64,000 nt of DNA from Malachius bipustulatus (Eukaryota; Arthropoda; Insecta; Coleoptera; Melyridae), in NCBI GenBank assembly GCA_910589415.1, contig OU342633.1, positions 36,338,210 through 36,402,209 of the forward strand. The letters are read 5' to 3'. Every line of letters begins with the position of its first letter. Within the stretch, counting starts at the first letter, position 1. The notes under the pieces were generated by a model, which saw only the letters and a list, made by a program, of their open reading frames with translations, was not told the origin of the DNA and did no database searches. Shown piece after piece: positions 22,320 to 34,105 of the stretch. The position numbers and the translations under genes were made by a program.

Positions 22320-23265
22320 TACCTATAAAGTTACTGTTGGCTCCTGCAATCCTGAAAATTATCTGGCAACCGAGATAAAGAATCTAAGATGATATAAATG
22401 TAAAGGTAACCGATAACCGGGGACTGATTTTGCGAAAATACATCTAGTGCCCGAGACTAACAATTGAGTGCAACAAATTTATAAACTCAACCTCGTGACA
22501 GAAATTGATAGTTACTTACGTCGAGAAAGATTCTCTGAATTGAATAAAATTCCCTGGATTTTCTTCCAGAATGATTCCTCATCATGGTTCTTGATTTATA
22601 CAATTTTATCATATCATCTGTGAAGAGCAAATGGAAAAATTCGAGGGAGAAAACGAAACGTAATCAACCTAAAATATGGAATATGCAAAACGTCGGAATA
22701 TGATATCTCTGGAGGGTGGATATAACGGACAAAAGCCACGAATAGGCAGCAATTTATCAAGACCTATCGATTTCTAATCTAAAGTGCTGTTGTGGGAAAT
22801 CGCTCATGGAATTCTGATGACATTATTAATATTTCCAGGTGAAATAATATCCCTGAATTTGAGCGGAATTTTCGTATCGCCACGAAGAAATCCAATAAAT
22901 TCAAATGAGGGAACATAAAACTTCTGCTGAAAGGGTGCTAGAATCAATTATATCATTAGGTCTGGGCTTATGGAGTCTCTTGTTATTTCCGACCCCCCTT
23001 ATTTGGATCTTAAAGGGGAAAGGGCAGTGGTCTTGGTCTTATTATTAAAGAGAACATATTATTAGTCTGTTACCTTGCTCAAGAGTTCTTTAATTCTTAG
23101 ATAAGCATCGCTCCAGCGATGAAAATTTTTGCCATAATTTAAGAATCGTGCAAGGCTTAGGGATAATAATATTCAAAGTCATAGAAATAGGGATGGGGTA
23201 GCTTAAGTAATTGCTGGTTGCTTAGAAATAATACTTTTTGTGAAAAAATAGTCCGCTCAAAAGTT
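22320..23265. other. Unassigned stretch
   Basis: Nothing is recognised. It lies between the SINE and the tandem array that follows. Confidence 0.4.
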
Positions 23266-23269
23266 TTTC

Positions 23270-24480
23270 CAAAACTCTGTAGTCTGCTAAAGTTGATACA
23301 TTTTTGTTTAATAATTGACACATCAAAATATAGAATTGACTCATCATAATACGTGAAGGTCGAGGAGAAAATTCGTCACAAAAGAGCAATAAAAATTTGG
23401 CTTAGAAACGTCCATTAAAAAAAAAATACAGGCTGAAATTTATTTCAAGAATTTTGAAATCTGCCAAATTTGATTTGTTTTCGTCTAGAAATTGGTTCAT
23501 CACAGTATGTCAGGGTTTGGGAGAAAAAATCGCGAAAGTCGTACAAATAGAGGAGAAAAAATCCACCCTAGGTAAACTTTTTCAGAACTCTGGGTCTGTT
23601 AAAATTGGGCCATTTTCGTTTAATAATTGACTCAAAATATGGAATTGACTAATCACAATACGCGAAGGTTGAGGAGGAAAAGTCGTTCTAAAAGAGTAAT
23701 AAAAATGCAGATGGAGTGTTTAAATGATAGTTGTTTGGAAAATGTCAATTCTGCTAAAACAAAAATTTACAGCCTGAAATTTTTTTCAAGAATTCTGGAA
23801 TCTACCAAATTTGACTTGTTTTCGTCTGGCATTTGGTTCATCACGGTATATCAGGGCTTAGGAGAAAAGTCGCGACAGTCATACAAATAGACGAGAAAAA
23901 ATCCATGCGAAATAAACTTTTCCAGCATTCTGGGTCTGCTAAAATTGGCCCTTTTTCGTTCAATAATAATTGACTCATCAAAATATGGAATTGACTCACT
24001 ACAATACGCGAGACTTGCATGAGGTGAAATGTCGTCATAAAAGAGTACTAAACATGGAGAAGGGGTGCTAATGTGAATTGTAGTTGCTTGGAAAACGCCA
24101 CTTTTGCTAAAAAAAATACATTCTGAAATTTTTTCCAAGAATTCTGAAATCTACAAAATTTGACTTGTTTTCGTCTGGAAATTTTCTCATCATAGTATGT
24201 CAGAAATTAGGAAAACAGTCGCTAAAGTCGTACAAATAGAGATGAAAAAAATCTAAAAAGTCTGCAAAAATTGGGCTATTTTGGTTTAATAATTGACTCA
24301 TCAAAATATGGAATTGGCTCATTACAATACGCGAGCGTTGAGGAATTTTTTACAAGAATTCGGAAGTGTGCTAAGTTTGGTTTGTTTTCGTCTAACATTT
24401 GACTCATCACAGTATGTAGGAGTTAAGGAGACAACTCGTTTGAGTTGTCAAAATAGAGATAGAATAGTTTGAGCAACAGT
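23270..24480. repeat. Tandem array, unit about 300-345 bp
   Basis: The phrase 'ttcgtttaataattgactca' and its context recur near 23300, 23605, 23955 and 24285. Each is followed by 'caatacgcgaaggttgagga', 'ctgaaatttttttcaagaat', 'gacttgttttcgtctgg' and 'gagaaaagtcgcgaaagtc' in the same order. The units are diverged and the last is shortened. ORFs within are repeat artefacts. Confidence 0.8.
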
Positions 24481-24534
24481 TGACTAGGAACTTGCAAAGC
24501 AATTACCTAAATACATAAAAAAAATATATCATAT

Positions 24535-24780
24535 GGCTGTGGTAAAGCCCAAGTGTCAGAAGTTTTCAAGTAGCCTCAAGGGCCTCTGACGTAACTTAAC
24601 GACTGCTGTGAAGCAGCCGGGCCCCCTTTTTAACGTACCTCCCGGAGCACGATCGGTCACGGAACTATTTTATTTACCCCTATAATTGGTCACCCATCTA
24701 AGTACTGACCAAGAAAAGTCATGCTGCACTTTAGAGATCGTTTGACCGAAACTCTAGCAGCTTGGCTATTGTGACCGATT
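24535..24780 (-). repeat. 5S rRNA-like SINE or 5S pseudogene (minus strand)
   Basis: The minus-strand text includes 'GGTCAGTACTTAGATGGGTG' followed by ACC. This is close to the conserved 3' half of metazoan 5S rRNA (GGTTAGTACTTAGATGGG). It is preceded by a 'CGATCTCTAAAGTGCAGCA' segment that aligns with the 5S internal promoter region. A unique body follows (CGTGCTCCGGGAGGTACG ... CAGAGGCCCTTGAGGC), as in 5S-derived SINEs. The 5S part is bracketed by the inverted 9-mer ATCGGTCAC / GTGACCGAT. Divergence rules out a working 5S gene. Confidence 0.65.
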
Positions 24781-24789
24781 ACATAAAAA

Positions 24790-25350
24790 CTATTAAAAAT
24801 AGATGCGAAAAAAAAAAATTGTTATAAGTCGTATACAAAGGAAGTTGGATTTGTTTGAATAAATTACTAAGAAAAAAATCATAAGCGTCGCGAAACTATC
24901 GGAAAAGGTCATTTTTTGACAAAAGAAATAAGTCACCTTGAGGAAACTTGATCCAGAGCTCAGTAATCAGGAGCTTAAGTCTGTTGAAACTAACTCTTTA
25001 ACTTATTACTCTGACTCACTTTGGTAAGGCGAGGCATCCATAGGCAGATTTTTTTTATAAAAAAAATAGCAGCACGTGATTTATTATTTTCGGAATTCAG
25101 AGGTATGCTAAAATTAATTTAAAATTTTTCTCTGACACACTCTGTAGTTTGCTAAAATTGGTTAATTTTGATATTTCTGTTCATTCTTCTCAAAGGAGAT
25201 TTTAAGGTAGATCAATGATAATCGTTGAGTCGTGGACGTAAAAATGTATTAGTTGAATCCGGAACAGTTATTTGTAAAAAAGCACTCTTTAACAAAAAAT
25301 TCATCTACATTCTACATCAGGAAAAATTACCCAGAATGGAGACAGCTATA
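24790..25350. other. Unassigned AT-rich stretch
   Basis: No gene or repeat that I can support. 'actctgtagtttgctaaaattgg' near 25138 echoes the 23-24 kb array and may be a last decayed unit. Confidence 0.35.
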
Positions 25351-25987
25351 CAGGGTGTCCCGTATCGTTATGTTCAAAATTCTTGAGCATATAGTAGGCT
25401 TAATTTTGAGCCCAAAAAAACAAAAAGTGACAGGTCTATCTTTATTCGTTACGAAGTTACAGGCCTAAGAAAATTATGACTAGTAAATAACAAGATTCAA
25501 CTTTGTAGGCCACAAAAATTGCCACACATGAGTAAACGTTACCGAAATAAACATTAGTAGAGGTTCCCCTGCTCATACGAAATGGCATTAGGATTCAAAT
25601 AGATGCGGCACAGCATATTTCGGAATTGGTGTTTGTAACTAAATACACCAGAGAGAAATTATTATTTGATCGTATTCAGCAAGCTGGTCAAGAGATAGGT
25701 ACGCGAAAAAAGACGAGAAAACTGTTACTTTTGCAATAGGTCTCCGAGCACAAGCTTGTATTCAGCAAGGAATAGGACATTTTTAACACATGATAAACTA
25801 AAGATTTGGTCATAAAATAAGTTTTATGGGGTTTTCAAAGTTAAATCTGGTATTTACTAGACATTATTTTCTTAGGCCTGTAACTTCGTAACGAATGCAG
25901 ATAGACCTGCCACTTTTGGGTTTTTTAGGCTTAGAAATAAGCCTACTATATGCTCACAAAATTTGAACATAACGATACGGGACACTG
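25351..25987. mobile_element. Long-TIR mariner-like MITE (637 bp)
   Basis: The ends CAGGGTGTCCCGTATCG and CGATACGGGACACTG are inverted copies flanked by TA (25349-25350 and 25988-25989). Inverted similarity continues about 150 bp inward, through CGAAGTTACAGGC (25452-25464) and GCCTGTAACTTCG (25876-25888). The centre has no recognisable transposase. It is a non-autonomous derivative of a CAGGGTG family. Confidence 0.88.
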
Positions 25988-25999
25988 TATAATAATTGT

Positions 26000-27760
26000 T
26001 TGTACAAGACTCGTTTGCGTTACTGTCGGACGATCTTGATGACTGTTATGTACTCTAAAACCACCAATCTGATCAGAAAAACTTAATTTTCACGAGGAAT
26101 ATTTAAAAAAAAATCAATAGAGCCTTTTAAACTTGACATTATTGATCACGGCTAACCAAGGTTTGGGGTAAAAAGCGCCAGAGTCTAAAAAATAGACAAG
26201 GGCTGTTTTGATTTTATTTCAAGGATAATTTATTTTATCAGGACGCTAGAAGCTTCTAATTATGACATTATTTGGTCACGATTAATTCATTCTATAAGCT
26301 TTAAATGTTTAGGGCAAAAATTGCGAGTCGCAAAAAGTTGCATAAAGAGAGTGACCGCTCGTTATTTTGCAAAGAGAAAAAAAATTAAATCCGCTCGAGA
26401 AAAATTGATTTATTTTCGTTTGATAATAGTTAGACATTTCACAAATATTATGCTACTCACGTCATATAACAGGTCGTTGATTGAGTGACTGCTCTTTTCA
26501 GATATTAGGAATAATAATTTACCAACACTTATATAGGTAGTGAAGATGTCTGCTAAGATTTAATACTAATTATTTTTATCAGGATTAATCAACACTTACC
26601 TATTCATAAAAATTTCAAGGGTCGAATTAATCCTTTATCACTCTGGATAATTGTTATTACAGTTACAGTGAATCCATTTATTATATCCAGCAGCAGTGTA
26701 AACTTTGGATAAAGGACGGAAAATTAATGTTTAATCAGGACATTTCGGGAGCCCCTATATGGAATCGTTAGGCAAACAAAAACGCCTGTTAGCCGTTTTA
26801 ATTGTTTGCCAATTTCGCTGATATCTTATCGGTCACGCAGCACCAGCACCAGCACCAGCACCAGCACTAGCACTAGCACCAGAACCGACTAACCGAATTG
26901 TTATCACAGATAAACTCACCGTCCATTAAATGCCTGAGTACAATAATAATAATAGCTATTTATGATTTCGCTAAAATCGACAATAAATTAAGTTAAATGG
27001 TACATCAAACGATCGTCCATTTCCTATCCTAGTTTCGATTCAATTAACCGTTTGCAATAATTAATTTTACCCGGTGACTACTACTTAGCGGTAATTAATT
27101 GAATTTGATTTGAAATGTTGGAATGTCTTTGAATAACAATTGACCAGTAATTAATTAATTAATTAATTAATTTACAAAATATTCAGACTTCAGAGGACAT
27201 AAAATATGTAAATCAATTAAGCAACACTTATACCTACCTAGACGCTAGCCGGAAGTACTATAATCAATTTTCCAGACCTTTTAGCTTGATTAAAACCGGA
27301 TGGTTAACCGAGAAGATGAAGAATCACATCAAACTTGCATAAACTCACGTAAAACTGGCGAGTGCTAGTTTGTAACATTGATACTATCGCTATCATACGC
27401 TCTGAGTTTTTATTAATCTACCTACTTCCTTTTTACAGGAATAGTTTCCTTTAAATTATTATACAAGGTGATTCCATACAAGGTATGTAATTAAATGGAA
27501 AGGACGATCCTTTTCATTCATCTGAAGAAGGTGAAAGGGTAGTAAAATTTATATCTTGATGTCATATCACAGCAGACTAGAGATCACTTTAAATAATTAT
27601 AAAGCAGAAGAATCTCCTAGAAATGTTGACTTCATCGGGGAGCAAAATTTTCCCCCAAAGAACTTTCATCCAATCACTTTTTTGATTGCGGCCAATTAGA
27701 ACTTTAGTGCTCGTTTCTGGAAATAACCCCCCCCCCCCCACGGCCTAAGCAAAAGCCTAT
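26000..27760. other. No gene; simple repeats only
   Basis: This region holds a CAGCAC hexanucleotide microsatellite (about 26838-26884), an (AATT)n run (about 27150-27172) and a 13-base C run (27727-27739). I found no coding support. Confidence 0.5.
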
Positions 27761-27769
27761 AAGATAGAG

Positions 27770-28580
27770 TGTTACCAGAAACGTAATGGCAGATGCGCTG
27801 TGGTAAATCCTGAACACCTCATGAAAAACTTTTGTTTAGTAGCAAAAGTAACTCGACGTGCGTCGGTGTCACTTCCCATGATGGCAAATTGTATAAGGTC
27901 GTATTGAGGCTGGACGAAATTCTTTCGTGTGGCGTTACTAGAGGTGGAGGCTGTGGTATCGGATCGGTAAAAACTGGTTTCACTCGGAGCTTGGATACGA
28001 TGAGACGACAATGGTATTCAAGGAGGGTGGTGAAAGTTTTGCTGTTTGTATTGGGCACACAGAGTCGTCTCTAAGGAAAATATGAGAGCAAGTACGCAAA
28101 GACGGAGAAGAGTAGTTTTTAATCAGAAATGTAAATGGATGAAGATGACTTATTGAGTCGAATGACGTATGTTATGTAGACGTTCGGGGTAGTCGTTTTG
28201 GAGTAGCAAGTATGTCAGAATATGTAAATCACGTTTGAGAAAAGAACGAAGTCCTAATAAGTATTACAGCTGAAAGGTGTAAGCTCTGGCAGATTGTTGT
28301 AAGCAATCTTATACTGTACCGAAAGCACCATACCGCTGCAATGGGGGTGGTATGCAGTAGTATGAAAAACCTACCAGTGAAACTGGAAACGCGCCCCTTT
28401 ATCAAAACTGCGCCCCTTGTCCGTGAGAATTATCTGTGGCACTTCAAAACGTGTCACACATATGTTCTAAAACAGATCTGGCAAGGAATTGATGATAGTG
28501 GACATGTTTGGCGTCACCGACGAGTGGCAACGGGGCAACGATGTCAATGTTGATCGCTGCAAAACTCTGTCAAAACGAAT
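27770..28580 (-). pseudogene. Ty3/gypsy retrotransposon integrase remnant
   Basis: Read on the minus strand, the integrase core order is visible. 'INIDIVAPLPL' (about 28525-28556) corresponds to the first-Asp block. 'IILTDKGRSF' (about 28402-28430) corresponds to the second-Asp block. 'HTTAYHPHCSGM' (about 28330-28364) corresponds to the block leading to the catalytic Glu, which is replaced here ('VLS' where the family has V-E-R). The spacing between the first two blocks is too short, so the core has an internal deletion, and stops are frequent. The region to 27770 would be the C-terminal part, with open but unrecognisable frames. No LTR is seen next to it. It is a dead fragment. Confidence 0.7.
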
Positions 28581-28984
28581 TTAATTGAGTTGTTTCGAGT
28601 TTGTCAATCTTAACTCGTTGATAAAAGTGGACCACGCTAGACTAACCGAAAATGGTTGAGATTGAGCATGTGGAGTAGAAATTTATTGCTGTTGTTGTTC
28701 CAAACGAGATTCTGAATCAGATAATATACAGATGAATCGATCAATCGGTAAATTCTGGCATCTTAGTGGTTTATGTTCAGGTGTAAGGGCACTAGCCCTT
28801 ACTTAACTTGAAGAAGCAAGGAATATTACGTCGTTTTTCTTCTCTTCCACCCAGCAAGTTGCAAGAGTGCTAGCGATATTCTCTATCAAAGAATCTCACG
28901 AACATATTTATTTTATTTTAAGTAATAAGGTTTTTTAAGTGACGTTCTTTGTAACAGGCTGTTCTTTTGAAAGTTCGCAAAAGC

Positions 28985-29090
28985 CCATTCTTCTCACCAC
29001 GATTCAGGTCGCAGTTTTCAGTGTAGAGAGCTGAGTTTTATGGCTTAAGACATCTGCAGGGGGTTGTCTGGTACCGATACAAATATATGG
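28985..29090. repeat. Dispersed repeat shared with 170-260
   Basis: 'ttcaggtcgcagttttcagt' with 'agagagctga' and 'ggttgtctggtacc' matches the text inside the CAGGGTG-type end at 131. This marks a second, truncated copy of that family without its terminus. Confidence 0.5.
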
Positions 29091-29402
29091 CTATTTAACC
29101 CCTGATCAATTAAAAGCCATAAAATCAATCATATGACATCGATCGTTACTAATAAAGTTTAAGTGATATCATCCTACTGCGTTTGAAACCCTTCACCCTT
29201 GCTAGCACAGGGCGACTCGAACAGCTCTCGAAGATTATTGCACGGGGTCAATTATTGAAAAATCTCACTGGGGATTGTTTATTGTTTGTAACGTGAAAGA
29301 CTAGAAATACAATCACCACAATTTGACGAATTTTGTAACTTTGTAACTTTTTTTCTCTGTCAATACTGCTTACTTCACTAAAACAATAATTTACTTGACT
29401 TA

Positions 29403-29693
29403 AGCCGACTACTCACTACGCGGTACTTGTCAAGTAAATTATTTGGCGAATACTTAAAACCGTACACATTTACATCATCCTTGTAGTAGAGCGGATGACG
29501 TAGGGCTCAGTCTTGAAAACACTTTGCAAGTAATGACGTTCGATTCGGGACATTTTACCGACAACGAACGGGAAGTACAAGTAATGACGTGGCAAGTAAA
29601 TCTGAGTTCCACGCCGCGTCGTCGTATACACTCCGCGGCACTCGTCAAGTATTCAAAAGTACTTGCCAAGTCCCGCGTCGTGGGTAGCCGGCT
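29403..29693. mobile_element. Harbinger-type MITE (291 bp, TTA target duplication)
   Basis: The ends AGCCGACTACTCACTACGCG and AGCCGGCTACCCACGACGCG (read inward from each side) are inverted copies, and similarity runs on through ACTTGkCAAGTA. Both sides are flanked by TTA (29400-29402 and 29694-29696), the 3-bp target typical of PIF/Harbinger. The interior repeats CAAGTAATGACG. It has no coding capacity. GC content is well above the surroundings. Confidence 0.75.
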
Positions 29694-29699
29694 TTATGT

Positions 29700-30380
29700 A
29701 TCAAGTTTTAATGACATTATTTGCTAGACATGTCAAGGCTAGCGGTTATTTTGATTTAAAATATATTATTTTATCGTACATAATTAATAAGATACTCCCT
29801 CTTTGAACTAACACTCATTAAAAATGATTGAATATTATGTTACCGAAGATAAATACATCATTACCTAAATAAGACAGTTATATGAATGTTACACGACCTT
29901 GCGACGAAGTTTGCCTTCTTTTTCTTTTTGTTGGAGTTATTTATAATTTTCTTCTCCGATGATTTCCAGAACTGGAAACCAATTTATTTTCAATTATAGC
30001 ATTCGCTTTCCTCGGTCGAAAGCTGTGCAATTATTTCAACTCGGCACATTTTCAACAGTCATGCTTATGAAATCTCGAGGAAAATGTATAATTTATTAAA
30101 GTCTGAAAATATGAATGCATGTGCTTGACGTTATGTCAATTGCAATATGTAATAATTGGATAAGGGAGAAAAAGAAGATGAATCGGACAGGATACTCTAG
30201 TGCCCGTTGCTACATGCGGGTATTTAAACGAGAGGATGGTCAAAGAAATATTCTCTCTCATCGGCTCGGCCGGGATGTAAAAAAGGCTGCTGAGTATCTT
30301 GACAGATCCTTGAGTGTGTATTTAAAGTTTATTTTCTCTCCCTTCTAATTATATTAGTCATAGGTCGAATTAGAAATTTT
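29700..30380. other. Unassigned stretch
   Basis: A 77-codon ORF (30115-30348) has no known motif. Nothing else is supported. Confidence 0.35.
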
Positions 30381-30399
30381 AGATTCAAAATATAAAAAA

Positions 30400-31460
30400 A
30401 AAAGTTCAGTTCTTTCCATTACGTAACGATTTTACGCCAGTTTCACAAAATTTGCACAAATTTCGACATTTGACAGCTGTCACTTGTTGAAAACTAGATA
30501 TTTTAGAAGTATAGTCGTCTTTTGTTTCACTTGAAACATCTTATTGATAACCAAACTCGACTATACTTACATGATTTTTGTAACGCTTTGTTCAGGTAGG
30601 TTATTTAATTCAGTTCCGTATTCGGTCCCCAATTAGTCCGTTACTATGCTTTAAATCAATTTATTCACACAAATAGCTGTACACAAAATAATAAAAATGA
30701 AATAATAAATATAATTCTATTTTCCGTATTCCTGGAAACTCTTCTGATTGTGCCCCGTCCACTAGAAGAGCGTACTGCTGGCCTTTGCTTGGTCCCGTCC
30801 GATATCTCTCGACTGGGATTGGCTATGATATTTGACGATTATACAAAGAATCGCAATACAAAGAATTAAACTGTCTCTAATAAAATAATAATAAACTAAA
30901 GCCTTGGATTTCGTTACAGCTTTGTGAATTGTGACACTTAGCGAATGTCATCTACGTCAAAAAATAAATTTATTTAAAAAAAGACACATCTTGTAGAAAA
31001 TCTTGAAGAAAATCTGTTCCATTTTTTCCTATACTCCACACCGATCTCTTTCCAGTTTCGCCGAATTATGTAAAAATTTGACCATTGATAGCCGTCACTT
31101 GTCAAAAGCATCGAATTGCTCGTCAAGAGCTCAAAAATGACACATTTTCGACGTCAAGTTCTCTGTTTCATGCGAAAAGTTTCATTTTCAGTCAACACAT
31201 CTACGAAGCTTTGTTTTTCAATTTTGACATTTAACGCCTGTCACCTGTCTAAATATGAAGTTAGTTTAGAAAAAGTCTCTTTTTTCCGTAAAACGTCTGT
31301 ATTTTCAATCCAAATTATGATTCCTGGAAACCACAGATTTTCTAAGAACTCCTTATGAAAAAGTGTCACAAAAAACAGGTCACTTCGCTAAATTTGCTAA
31401 ATTTAGACATTTGACAGCTGTCGCCTTATCCTAATCTGAAAATGACAAAAAATCTTATTC
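30400..31460. repeat. Degenerate repeat with TTTGACAGCTGTCA motif
   Basis: Copies of 'gacaTTTGACAGCTGTCActtgt' lie near 30468, 31075, 31230 and 31408. Each is followed by a 'gaaaa...ttttcgac/ttcagtc' stretch, with units of roughly 150-180 bp. TGACAGCTGTCA is itself a perfect 12-bp palindrome. A solo LTR (30589-30918) splits the first interval. Confidence 0.6.
30589..30918 (-). repeat. Short solo LTR (330 bp, 4-bp target duplication)
   Basis: On the minus strand it runs TGTAACGAAATCC...CTGAACA, i.e. TG...CA termini. It is flanked on both sides by GCTT (30585-30588 and 30919-30922). An AATAAA signal (minus strand, near 30658-30663) lies in the second half as expected for an LTR. Its first seven bases, TGTAACG, equal those of the longer LTR at 59057. 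No internal retrotransposon sequence is present. Confidence 0.72.
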
Positions 31461-31464
31461 TTAC

Positions 31465-32575
31465 TTCTTCGTAATTCACGAAAATATTAATATATTTACA
31501 CCGAAGCTTTTTTTCACCGCATTTTCAGGCAAAGTCACAATACGATCGCTCAAACCCACAAATTGACCAAAAAAATTTACAAGTCATCTATAGCTCAGGA
31601 AATCCAAGGTACTCTGGATTGATGTAAACACTATGCCAGGTAACTGATAACATCGGCCCTTGAGGTACACAATACCTGGTGATGATTACTACTAACAGTC
31701 AAAATGATAGACCACGAGAGAGGAGTTTATTTGGCTCTTGACCATTTTGAAATTAGCCTGGCGCACTGTATACATATTCGATCAGCAGTAAAGAATTGTA
31801 AATAGAGCCGTGAAACTTGTACATCAATTACGATTATACATCTGAGAACAATAGAGAATGAAATAAAGAATTGAGACGAATAATAAGCTCCGTGAACTTC
31901 CAATAATGTAGAACTGGCAATATAGGGGTGAATATGTCCTTGGGTAACGTAGTAGGTACATTTATATGGAATTGTATTCGGTGAGGTGGAATAGTGTTTG
32001 ATTATCGATATAGATATTGCCGTCAGTGCATTGCATACACAACCAGTGGCGCTGGCGTCGCTGGAGAGGTAGTTTTCGGAACGAATATTCGATACGAGTT
32101 GGACTAACTTTATTCCATGTGATGGCAATATGTAATTTCATACATAAAATTCAGGTCGGGGCGCCTAATCCATGATGTCGAATACAATTTTGTAATTTGG
32201 AGTTGTTAGAAGGATCATTTATATTTAATATGCATGACTCTATCACGCATGCTCGGCCCTTATACATATGTACCTTCGTGTTCTCGCAATGAATGTAAAT
32301 TTGCTCTCAATAAATGATGCGTCGCGAGAAAAAATATAGCCGCCTCCAGTGCTCACGAAGCATGGGAAAATCAATGCGTGAAGGAGTCCAGGACGGGTCC
32401 AGAAGTCATGACCTTGTGAACTTACCGGCGAGAATGGCTTGGTTTCTTATCGGTCGCACTGTTCAAAAGAGACGTTGATAAAGCGAGAGTTGATGATTAC
32501 CAAGCATCGGAACGGATAGATCTCGGGAAAAATAATAAGAAAAGGTGTCACTACAATGGGTGTTTGAAATCACTC
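31465..32575. other. Unassigned stretch
   Basis: A 133-codon minus-strand frame (31727-32128) shows no recognisable domain and lacks context. A splice-donor-like GTAAGT on the minus strand near 32420 is isolated. I make no gene call. Confidence 0.35.
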
Positions 32576-32628
32576 CTTTTTAATTTATTTTGCTGCAAAT
32601 GATACGTCGTCTCTCACCGCAAATGATA

Positions 32629-32633
32629 TGATC

Positions 32634-32676
<43 letters not shown>
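32629..32676. repeat. (CT)n microsatellite
   Basis: A run of about 20 CT units. It sits exactly where the satellite unit normally carries a short 'tctctctctttt' stretch, so it looks like slippage expansion of the satellite's own sequence. Confidence 0.9.
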
Positions 32677-33428
32677 AGTCGGTAATAATATCGACTGACA
32701 CATCTCAATATTTTAAAACTAAGGAAATCTAAATTTTTGGCGGTAGGTTTCTTTTGACTTCAAATTATATTGCCTATTCTTGAGCCCTGAATCTGTTTTA
32801 TTGCGAATGATACTGACCGCAAATGATATTAGATGATCTTTCTTAATCATCAAAGGCTTTTAACTACTGACACTCACTTTAGTTGATGATTGAAACAACA
32901 TAAATTTCGCTTACGTTGCTGCAAAATGGTATTGTCTCTACTTTGACCGCAAATAATACGATCAACTCTTGACCGCAAATTATATTGACTTAAAAACTCA
33001 ATAATTACCTCTACAGTCATAGATCTTGACGGGTCTATTTCAATTTTTCATGATCTGAAACTAAAAAAATAAAAATTTTTGATCTTTGACTGCGAATGAT
33101 ACTGACCGCAAATGAAATTGCCTGATCTTTCTTTAATCGACGAATGCGTTAAACTTTTGACGTTCTCTTTAGTGAGCAATGAAAGTTATAACGTCATTTT
33201 TATTTATGTTGCTGCAAATAAAACGTGATCTCCCCCTTGACCGCAAATGATACGATATCTCTCTTTTCCGCAAATGATATTGGATGCAAACATGTAGTCT
33301 AAAACTCAGGAAATCAAGATTTGTGCATACCAATGGCTTCTTTTCGATTGCAAATGATAATGACCGCAAATGATTTTGCTAGCTCGTTTTTGAATCAGGG
33401 AATGTGTTAAACATTTGACGTCCTCTTA

Positions 33429-34105
33429 TACTGCCGTGCGACAGAAAAACGCCGTATGTGCAGTTGAGGTAGTTTCGAGAAATCGGCCTTCAAAGTTTTA
33501 ACATTTTTAAACGCCAGTCTTTTCAAAATTAATTAATCAATTTTGTTCCGATATTTTTTATTCATTTACTAGTGTACCGTATTTGATATGAATTTTTTTT
33601 TGTAAGCGTACAATACACCGTTATATTATTTTTAGTCAAAAATGTTCACATATGGCGTTTTTACAGACTATCATCTACTTACTTACTAGACATAAGGAAC
33701 GTATGTGACCACCCAATGTAATTTCATATACATACTATACACATACGTTGTTTTCATTAAGCTGATTTTGAGAAAATTAATAAACCATGGTACATATAAA
33801 CGCCGTATTTAACCACATACGGTGTTGATGTGTAGTATTTCTAAAGGCTTTATCCAATTATTTCCACATGCGGTAAAAATGGAAAGAATTTCATACACAT
33901 ACGTTTCTAATGCGTAGTAAATTGCTGAATGTGAACAAAAAATTACAAACCATCATAATTCAAAAATGATTTGTTCGGTCATTTTCGAAAATGTTTTCTT
34001 CATTTATTTTTTCTTTGATAGAACTAACCATGAAATATCTAAAGAACCAAAAATCCGAATTTTGAAAAAAATGCACATACGTTCTTCTTCTGTAGCACGG
34101 CAGTA
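33429..34105. mobile_element. TA-flanked element, ends TACTGCCGTGC, with ACATACG subterminal repeats
   Basis: The termini TACTGCCGTGC and GCACGGCAGTA are flanked by TA (33427-33428 and 34106-34107). Other units of the surrounding satellite read 'gttctctttagtgag' where this copy reads 'cctctTA[insert]TAgtggg', so a neighbouring repeat gives the empty site. Within the element CACATACG or its complement recurs about eight times (33453, 33646, 33700, 33740, 33820, 33898 and 34073 regions), a layout typical of subterminal transposase-binding repeats. It has no transposase frame. Superfamily unknown. Confidence 0.82.

Noticed and set aside
31727..32128. 133-codon minus-strand ORF
   Set aside because: No recognisable motif, no splice context, and composition like the surrounding DNA.
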